The notes beneath the pieces are model-generated. The model had not been told where the DNA came from, did not search any database, and worked only from the letters and a program-made list of their open reading frames with translations. This document shows, one piece after another, positions 14,301 to 23,900 of a stretch of 64,000 nt of DNA. This DNA comes from Malikia sp. Its GTDB lineage: Bacteria > Pseudomonadota > Gammaproteobacteria > Burkholderiales > Burkholderiaceae_C. The position numbers and the translations under genes are program-made. The stretch lies in contig NZ_JAQTZS010000005.1 in the NCBI RefSeq assembly GCF_028687635.1, positions 133,475-197,474 of the forward strand. The letters run 5' to 3'. Each line of letters opens with the position of its first letter. The first letter of the stretch is position 1.

Positions 14301-15800
14301 TCAGGACTGGCTTTGTGCCGAGTCACCCGAGAACCAGTGTTCGCGGGCTTTCATGATCAGCGCCGTGGCCTCGGCGGGCGTCTGGCCTGTAATTTCGCAC
14401 AGCTCATCAGTGGCCAGGTCGGCCAGATCGTCGCGTGTGTGCACGCCGGAACCGGCGAGCTTGGCGATCAGCTCGACGGTCAGGCCGTCGAGTTCACGCA
14501 GATCCTGCGAGGCGTCGTCGACGCTCTCTTCCTTGGCGATCTCCATCGTCAGCAGCGCGGCCTTGGCGCGAGCGCGCAGTTCGTTGACCGTCTCCTCGTC
14601 GAAGGCCGCGATCTCGAGCATCTCCTGCAGCGGCACATAGGCCACCTCTTCGAGGCTGCCGAAGCCTTCCTCGATCAGGATGTCGGCCAGATCCTGATCG
14701 ACATCGAGCTTCTCGATGAACAGCGCGCGGGTCGACTCGGATTCGGCGGCCTGCTTCTGGGCCGACTCGTCGGCGGTCATGATGTTGATCTTCCAGCCGG
14801 TCAGGTCGGAGGCCAGGCGCACGTTCTGGCCGCCACGGCCGATCGCGATCGCGAGGTTTTCCTCGTCGACCACCACGTCCATGCCGCCGCGCTCCTCGTC
14901 GACGACGATGGACTGCACGTTGGCCGGAGCCAGCGCGCCGATCACGAACTGGGCCGGATCCTCGCTCCACAGCACGATATCGACGCGCTCGCCGGCGAGC
15001 TCGTTGGTCACGCCGTTGACGCGCGAACCACGCACGCCGACGCAGGTGCCGATCGGGTCGATGCGCTTGTCGTGCGAGACGACGGCGATCTTGGCGCGCG
15101 AACCCGGGTCACGGGCGCATTTCTTGATATCGAGCAGGCCCTGTTCGATCTCGGGCACTTCCTGACGGAACAGCTCGATCATGAACTCGGGCGCCGAACG
15201 CGACAGCAGGATCGGCGCACCGCGCAGGGTCAGATCGACCTCCATGATCATGGCGCGCACGCGGTCGCCAGAACGGAAGTTTTCCTTCGGGATCATCTCG
15301 CTGCGCTTCAAGCGGCCTTCGACACGACCGCTCTCGACGATCACGTCGCCCTTGTCCAGACGCTTGACGGTGCCGACGAAGATCTTGTCGCCGCGACTCA
15401 TGAAGTCGTTGAGCAGCATTTCGCGCTCGGCGTCACGGATGCGCTGCAGGATCACCTGCTTGGCGGCCATGGCACCGATGCGGCCGATCGGCACGCTTTC
15501 GATCTGCTTCTCGATGAAGTCACCGACCTGGATGCCAGGGTTTTCGTCGGCCACGTCGGAGTGGAGCTCCTCGGCGTCCGGATTCTGCAGCCCGGCCTCG
15601 TCGGGAACCACCAGCCAGCGGCGGAAAGTGTCGTAGGCGCCGTTATCCGGATCGATCGCGACACGGATGTCGACCTCGCCCTTGTACAGCTTCTTGGTGG
15701 CCGAGGCCAGTGCGGTCTCGACGGCGCCCAGCACCAAGTCGCGTTCCACATTCTTTTCGCGCGAGATCGCATCGATCAACATCAACATTTCGCGATTCAT
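14301..15800 (-). CDS. nusA: transcription termination/antitermination protein NusA
   Basis: 499 residues. An N-terminal RNA polymerase-binding domain (1-125) is followed by an S1 domain (about 135-200), two KH domains (about 230-345, with [14 protein letters not shown] and [12 protein letters not shown]), and two C-terminal helix-hairpin acidic repeats (about 365-495), as in E. coli. It controls pausing, intrinsic termination and antitermination. It sits one nt after rimP. In E. coli NusA regulates its own operon through leader terminators, and hairpins of this kind are seen upstream of rimP here. Confidence 0.98.
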   Translation of the reverse strand: MNREMLMLIDAISREKNVERDLVLGAVETALASATKKLYKGEVDIRVAIDPDNGAYDTFRRWLVVPDEAGLQNPDAEELHSDVADENPGIQVGDFIEKQIESVPIGRIGAMAAKQVILQRIRDAEREMLLNDFMSRGDKIFVGTVKRLDKGDVIVESGRVEGRLKRSEMIPKENFRSGDRVRAMIMEVDLTLRGAPILLSRSAPEFMIELFRQEVPEIEQGLLDIKKCARDPGSRAKIAVVSHDKRIDPIGTCVGVRGSRVNGVTNELAGERVDIVLWSEDPAQFVIGALAPANVQSIVVDEERGGMDVVVDEENLAIAIGRGGQNVRLASDLTGWKINIMTADESAQKQAAESESTRALFIEKLDVDQDLADILIEEGFGSLEEVAYVPLQEMLEIAAFDEETVNELRARAKAALLTMEIAKEESVDDASQDLRELDGLTVELIAKLAGSGVHTRDDLADLATDELCEITGQTPAEATALIMKAREHWFSGDSAQSQS

Positions 15801-15801
15801 T

Positions 15802-16422
15802 TCACTCGCCTGCCTTTCCGTGCTCTGCTGCTGTAGGGTTCAAATCTGTATCGGCCGCGGGCTCTGCGCCCCGACCCTTGAAGCTCACGATGGGCGCCAG
15901 CCGCGCCTCGCGGATTTCGTCGAGCGTGAAGCCCAGCACCTGCACCGGCAAGGGCTTGGCCTTCTTGCTGATGCGGGCACCCGGCTTGCGGGCGGGCGCA
16001 TCGCTCCAGACGATCTGCCAGCCTGCTCCGCTTTCCGGACGCTCCAGCGTGCCGCGAAATTTCTTGCGATTGGCCGCGATGTCGGTACCGGTGGCGCCGA
16101 TCGGGGCCTTGAGCGTGATGTCGACCTCATGACCCAGGAAGCGGGTGAAGTCGTTTTCGTTGCGCAGCGGGCGGTCAATGCCGGGCGAGCCCACCTCGAG
16201 GCGCTTGTAGTCGACGTTTTCGACCTCAAGCAGGTACTGGAGCTGTCGGGTGATTTTTTCGCAGTCCTCGACCGTGACGAACTGCTCAAGACCCGCCCGG
16301 GAAGGGTCCCATGGCATGTCGATGGTCACGCGCAACAAACCGCCGGCGGACCGGTCCAGATCCACCAAGTCATACCCCAAACCCGTGACGGTTTGCTCTA
16401 CGGTCTGCTGCCAACTCATCAA
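15802..16422 (-). CDS. rimP: ribosome maturation factor RimP
   Basis: 206 residues. It is needed for 30S maturation. The first 150 residues align with the family: [37 protein letters not shown], and the [10 protein letters not shown] motif. About 50 extra residues at the C-terminus, polar and Ala/Pro-rich, are common in Burkholderiales. It is the first gene of the rimP-nusA-infB-rbfA-truB-typA run. The leader contains two hairpins followed by T-runs. Confidence 0.95.
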   Translation of the reverse strand: MMSWQQTVEQTVTGLGYDLVDLDRSAGGLLRVTIDMPWDPSRAGLEQFVTVEDCEKITRQLQYLLEVENVDYKRLEVGSPGIDRPLRNENDFTRFLGHEVDITLKAPIGATGTDIAANRKKFRGTLERPESGAGWQIVWSDAPARKPGARISKKAKPLPVQVLGFTLDEIREARLAPIVSFKGRGAEPAADTDLNPTAAEHGKAGE

Positions 16423-16434
16423 TATCTTGCCGCT

Positions 16435-16490
16435 TTAAAACAGTCCCAAAAAGGGACAGCCAAAAAAAAAGGGCCGGTATTACCCGCCCA
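16435..16490 (-). terminator. tandem terminator-like hairpins in the rimP operon leader
   Basis: On the minus strand, reading toward rimP, a GC hairpin (16471-16489, GGGC-GG pairing with CC-GCCC around one bulge) is followed by nine T residues (A-tract 16462-16470). A second hairpin (GTCCC/GGGAC, 16443-16447 with 16453-16457) follows, ending in TGTTTT. rimP starts at 16422. No minus-strand gene lies close upstream, so these look like attenuators in the leader rather than the end of another transcript. Confidence 0.6.
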
Positions 16491-16559
16491 TCTGGTCGTG
16501 AAGCCAGTATTCCAGCACTTTATTCTTAGCAAGAACAGAACTGAAAACCGACTTCGTTA

Positions 16560-17643
<1,084 letters not shown>

Positions 17644-17666
17644 GCAAGCAAAAAAGGAGCAATTGC

Positions 17667-17882
17667 ATGAAAACGATTATTCATCTGGCACTCACTGCGG
17701 CAAGCATCGCCACGGTTCTTGCCTTGGGGGCTTGCGCTGGCATGACGCAGCAAGAGAAGAACACGGCCATCGGTGCCGGCGCCGGCGCCATCGGTGGCTC
17801 GATCCTGAGCGGCGGCAGCACGGCTGGCACCTTGGGCGGCGCCGCCGTAGGCGGTCTGATCGGCCACGAAGTCAACAAGTGA
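17667..17882 (+). CDS. glycine-zipper lipoprotein
   Basis: 71 residues. Lipoprotein signal with lipobox LGAC (Cys23), a short polar stretch, then a glycine-zipper hairpin (about 35-66: AIGAGAGAIGGSILSGG and LGGAAVGGLIGHEVNK). Such proteins resemble OsmB/SlyB-type outer-membrane lipoproteins linked to envelope stress, though no specific role can be given. A good ribosome binding site (AAAGGAG) lies 8 nt upstream. A clear terminator follows. Confidence 0.8.
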   Translation: MKTIIHLALTAASIATVLALGACAGMTQQEKNTAIGAGAGAIGGSILSGGSTAGTLGGAAVGGLIGHEVNK

Positions 17883-17915
17883 GGCAGCAATAAGACCCGA
17901 GCATCACAGCCTTCA

Positions 17916-17941
17916 GCCCGGCCATCGAGCCGGGTTTTTTT
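17916..17941 (+). terminator. intrinsic terminator after the small envelope genes
   Basis: Stem CCCGGC/GCCGGG (17917-17922 with 17929-17934), 6-nt loop, followed by seven T (17935-17941). Confidence 0.85.
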
Positions 17942-17948
17942 GCGCCGG

Positions 17949-20900
17949 TTACCCAGCTGCCTCGTCATCGAGCAGCGGTATCACGAAGGTGGCATCCGAC
18001 TCCAGTTCAGACCAGGCCAATGGCTGGCCAGGCAGCAGCAGTTGCGCCGCAAGAGACTCGGTGGCAGCGAGAGCCTCGGACGCCGTGGCGCGCACCAGGA
18101 TGAAACGCAGGCTGCGACCAGCGCGATGCAACGTCAACTCGACACGCGGCCAATGCCCAGGCAGGCAAGGCCTGAAGTGCAGCGTCTTGGCCTCCAGTTG
18201 CAGGCCGCAGATCGACTCGATCGCGGCCCGGTGCAGCCAGGCGGCCGCCCCGGTGTACCAGCTCCAGCCGCCACGCCCTACATACGGCGGTTGGCTATAG
18301 ATGTCGGCCGCCACCACGTAGGGCTCCAGGCGGTAGCGCGGACCCCATACCGGGTGGCTGGCCCGATGGGCCGGGCTCAGGTAGGTGAAATAGTCATAGA
18401 CGAGATCGGCCAAGCCGCTATCGGCCGGGCGGCGGCTGGCCAGCCCGGCCTGCGCCATCAGCGTCCACACGCCAGCGTGGGTATATTGGGCACCGTTCTC
18501 GCGCACACCGGCTGGATAAGCCTGGATATAGCCCGCACTGGGGCTGGCATGCGCGAAGGGGGGATCAAGCAGTCGGATCAGCCCGGCCTCGCGGTCCACC
18601 AGGCAAGCCCGCACCGCTGCCAAGGCAAGGCGCTGCAAGTCGGGGTCGGCGGCGCCCGACAGCACGCTCCAGGCCTGCGCGATCAGGTCGATGCGGCATT
18701 CGGCGTTGGCCTGGGAGCCCAGCGCCCGGCCGTCATCGAAATAGGCGCGCTTGAACCATTGGCCGTCCCAGCTACTGCCATTGAGCACGGACTGCCAGCC
18801 CTGCGCGGCGCTTTCCCAGCGCGAGGCACGGGCTTGATCGCCACGCGCGCGCGCCAGCGGCGCGAAATCGGCCACCAGCCGGCACAGGAACCAGCCCAGC
18901 CAGACCGACTCGCCACGGCCCTCATGACCGACGCGATTCATGCCGTCGTTCCAGTCGCCGCCGCCCATCAGGGGCAGGCCATGAGCGCCCACCCGCAAGC
19001 TGCGGTCCAGCATGAGCGCGCAATGCTCATAGACCGAGGCCTGCCGGGCGCTGACGGCGGGTACGCCATACCAGTCTTCCGCCTGCTCAGGGATTGCCGG
19101 GCCTTCGAGGAACGGCAGACTCTGGTCGAGCAAGCTGAGGTCGCCGCTGGCGCGCAGGTAGTGGACACAGGCGTGCGGCAGCCAGAGCAGATCATCCGAG
19201 CTGTGCGTGCGCACGCCCGCCCCGGTCGGGGCATGCCACCAATGCTGCACATCGCCTTCGACGAATTGGCGCGAGGTGTGATGCAGGATCTGCTGGCGCA
19301 ACAGATCCGGGGCAGCCCAGGCCAGCGCCATCGCATCCTGCAACTGGTCCCGAAAACCAGTGGCCCCGCCGGCCTGGTAGAAACCCGCCTTGGCCCACAA
19401 GCGGCAGGCCACCGCCTGATAGAGCAGCCAGCGGTTCACCATCACGTCGAACAAGGGGTCGGGCGTCTTGACCTGGACTGACCCCAGCAGGCCGTCCCAG
19501 CTGGCGCGCACCTCTTGCTGGCGCTGTCCGGCCGGCTTGAGCACCGCCGAGCTGGCCAGCTGACGGGCCGCCTCGGGATCCGCGCCATAGCCCAGCAGGA
19601 ACACCCGCTCCACCATCTCGCCAGGGGACAGCGACACCAGCATGACCAGCGCCGCGCAAGGATCGAGTCCGGCGCCTTGGCGCTGGCCCAGCGGGTCGGG
19701 CCACACCAGCGCACCGCTCGCATCGAAGAACTCGCGCCGGTCACAGGTCCAGTCCGGCAGCTGAGACTCCGGGTGGAAGGCCGCCAGGAAGGCCGTGCCC
19801 TGGCCGAATCCACTGGCATGCTCGCTTTGCGTACCCAGCAAGGCCGTGAGCGTGGACGCCGGTACGGCTTGATCCGCCAGGCCCGCTCCCTGCAGGCTGG
19901 GCAGCCGCTGGCGATGCAGAGCGGTATGAACCGTGTTGCGATCGACCCGACTCGCACCCAGCATCCACTCGGCCATCGCCATCACGCGCAACTGCAGCGG
20001 GCGGCGACCCTGATTGACGAGCCGCAGGCTGATCTGCTTGACCGAGGTCAGGGGATCCACGCACCAGGATGCCGTCACCTCCAGCTCGCCACGGCGGTGG
20101 CTGATCCGGCTCTGGCCTGGTCCGTGCGAGACGCGATAGGTCAGCGTCCCGTCGCCCCAGGCGGAAGCGGTCACGCTCCAGATCTGGCGGGTGGCCAGGT
20201 CCTGCAGCAGGAACCACTCCGCGGGCGGGTCGACCACCGGGTCATTGGACCAGGCGGTGAGCTGGTTCAATCGGCTGTTGACAGCCCAGCTGTAGCCGCC
20301 ACCGGCCTCAGACAACAGGGTACCGAAGGTCTGATTGGCCAATACATTGACCCAGGGTCGGGCCGGACGCCGCCCGGCCCCGGTCTCGAAGCGGAATTCA
20401 CCCGAATCCGGATCGAAGGCCCCACGCGGCTCGGGCGGGACAGCCGGCCGAGCCGCTGCCACGGTCACCCCGGCGACTGACTTCTGACGCCGATCGGCGC
20501 GGTCCTGCTCGTGCTGTGCCGTCCATTCGCGCATATGCTGCTGCAGCGGACGACCGTCGGCATGGAAGACCAGGCAGGCCAGACGGTTGAGCGTGCTGGC
20601 TTCAACACTGCCGACCTCATCGGCGCGCAGCACATGAAAGCCCGTGTTGATGGGACCTGCGTTACCCGAAAGGGCTGGAATATTGGCCTCATAGCGCTCG
20701 CGCAGCGTGGCGATATCGCGGTGCAAGGGCATCTGGTAAGAGCTGGGTTCGGCGCTGACCACCACCAGGTCGCAGGCCACGCCACCCCAGGTCCACCAGC
20801 GAAGCGCTTGCGCCAGCGAACGCAGCAGCCCGAGATTCTGGACCACGCTGACCCGCACCAGGATGATGGGCCGGTCGCCCGAGATGCCGAAGCGCCACAG

Positions 20901-23900
20901 CAGGCGACGGTCGCAGCGCTCATCGATGGCCTGCTGCGGCGGTTGCGAACGGGCCTGCGGGCGCGTCAGGCTCAGCAGCACGGCCGTGGTCATGGTCTGG
21001 ATCAGCGCGAAGTTTTCGGCCGTGATACCCAGAGCGTCGAGGCGAATGCGGCTCAGCGTGGCCGACATCAGCGAGGCGCGTTGCACATGGCTGCGCTGGC
21101 GGTACTTGTCGACCACGGCCCGCAGCGTGGCGGCCTGGTCGGAAGCCGCCGTGGCGAAGGTCAGGCGAGCCTTCGCGTTGGGCGCAATGCTCAGGCGTAC
21201 GGACATGGCGCAGACCGGATCAAGGCCGGTTTCCAGCGCCAGCGGCTGCGCATCGTCCAAGGGCGCACCGACGTCGGCCGAGGCAGCGGGCCAGGGTGGG
21301 AAATCGGCCAGCGGCTGGCTGCAAGCCCGGTTACGGCCGCGCCAGCGCTGCCGATCGGCGAGGACGCGCAGATCCACCCCTTGCGTACCACTGCAGACCA
21401 GGAAATGCGCGATGCTCAAGGCCGGCTCGCTGGGCAGACGCGGCTGGCGCTCGAACCAGAGCGCCTGGTGCTGGGGCTGCCACTGGGCGCGCACAAACAG
21501 GCTGGTGAAGGCTGGGTGGGCTTCATCGGCACGCGGGTCGGTCAGGGCCAACTCGAAAGCCGACATCAGTTCGAGTTCCAGCGGGCGATCGCTCAGGTTG
21601 CGCAATTCAACCTCGCGGAACTCGATGTCATCCTCCGGGCTGACCCATACCATCAGGTGTGCGGCCAGGTCCGGCCAGCTGGCATCAAAGCAGATGCGGT
21701 CGGCATGGTGGGTACTTTTATAGTGCGCGCCCGAATCGGGTGCGGGGTGCTGTGTGAGCGAGACCGGCCGGCTGGTGGCTCCATCCTGGCCTGGCTCAAG
21801 CCGGCGCAGGTAGAAGAAATGGCCATGGGCATCGCGCAGCGCATCATCACGCCATCTGGTGATGGCGGCCTGGCCCCAGCGGCTCCAGCCGGCGCCGTTG
21901 GCGCGCAGGGTCACGTGATAGCGCCCATTCGAGAGCAGGTGCGTGGATTCCACGGCCGCCTGCCCCGGAACCACCTCACGCAGCAGACGCTGTGCCGGGC
22001 GCGGCAGCGGCTGGGCTGGCAGCCTGGGCGCATGTGCACAGCAAGCGGGAAGCTCGCGCGGGGCCCGCTCATGCAGCAGCGACGCCACGGCCTCGATATG
22101 GGCATTGGCCATGCCCCAGCGCTGGGCCGGAGCGTCCAGCAGCAGGTTGGCCAAGGCGATCAGGCTCATACCCTGATGGTGTGCCATGAAGGTGCGCACC
22201 GGCCGAAACGGCTGCTTGCCGACTTGCCGTGCCGGCGAGAAATCCAGCGCCTCCATGAAGCCATAGCGCGCGCGACCGGCCCGTTGTTCCAGCGCAGCGA
22301 AATTGGCGGCTGCGAGCTGGGGCGCGCGCTGTGCAGCCAGCGCCGTGGCATAGGGTGCGATGACCAGCTCGTCTGGCGGAGTGCGGCGCAGCGCCAGGCT
22401 CGGCACGCCTTGCGGTGCGTACTGGTAGGCCAACGTGTAGTCCTGTCCGGCATGGGCCGATTCCGAGATGCCCCAGGGCAGGCCTTGTGCTGCGCCAAAC
22501 GCCATCTGTTCGCGCAGCGCCAAGGCGCAGGCCTCATCCAGGGCACTGCCTGGCGGTTCGGCGAGCACCAGTCCCGGCATCAGGTATTCGAACATCGAGC
22601 CCGCCCAGGAGCGCAAGCCGGCCTGGGCACCGCTGGCGTAGAAGGGACGCCCCAGTGCGGCCCAATGCCTGACCGGCACATCGCCCTTGGCAATGGCCAG
22701 CAGGCTGGTCAGGCGCGACTCCGACGCCAGCAGGTCATACAGGCCCGCATCGAGTTGCTGCTCGGCGACCCGGTAGCCAATGTGGAACAGGTGGCGCTGG
22801 CCGTGATAGAGAAAGGCAAAGTCGGCCTGCCAGGCGAGCAGGCCGAATTCATGCGCGATGGCCTGCAGGCGCTGTGTCGCACCCGAGGTTTCGCCGCAAG
22901 CCTGGGCCTGGGTATCGAGCCAGGCCGAGCGCAGCGTAGCGAGGTGGTCCGACAGCAGCCAGCGCAGCTGATCGTGCAGCCCCGGCTTGAGGGTAGGGTC
23001 CTGGGACGGCTCACGAGTCGCATCAGGCCGCCACGCGGCCAATTCATCGCTGGCGGCCCGCAGCAGGCGTTCGAACTCGGCGTTCTGGCATGCCTGCAGC
23101 GGATCAGGCAGGGCCAGCAGCTGCGCCAGGGCCTGGTCGCCCGCCAGATCCGGCCACTGCTCCAGCAGCGGCGCGAGCCGTTGCCGGGAGGCCTGGAGCG
23201 CGCGCTGCGCGGCGCCAGTCTCATGGGGCGCCTGCGCCAGCTCCAGACAGGCCTGCCCGACCGCGAGCAGATGGCCGCTGAGATTGCCGCTGTCCACGGT
23301 CGAGACGTACATCGGCAGCAGCGGCGCCAACGTCTGGGTATCGTACCAGTTGAAAAAATGGCCGCGATGGCGTTGCAGACTCTGCAGCGTGGCCAGCGTC
23401 GCCTCCAGGCGGGTCAGCAGTTCCCGGGTACCGATCCAGCCGAACTGGCGCGCGCAGGCCACGCTCAGCAGATAGAGGCCGATATTGGTCGGCGAGGTGC
23501 GGTGCGCCACCATGTCATAGGGCCAGGTCTGCAGGTTGTCGGGCGGCAGGTGGTGATCCTGGGCGCCGACACAACGCTCGAACAGGCGCCAGGTGTCGCG
23601 CGCGATGCCTGCCAGATAGGCCTGTTGCTGCTGCGGCAAAGCCTCCTGACGCGCCGGTCGCGGCCGACTGGCCCACCAGGTCGCGACCGGCGCCGAGGCC
23701 CACAGCAGGCACAGCAGGATGGACAGTGCTGGCCAAGGCGTGGCGGCGAGCCACAGCCCCGCCAGCAGGCACAGCGCCAGCAGCGGCTCTTTCCAATGCA
23801 GGCGCAGCAGCGCAGCGAATTGGGTCCTGGCCTGGGCCTGGGCCGCCGCCGCCGTGGTCCACTGCAACAGGTGGCGCTGGCTGATGCCCATGCGGTAGAG

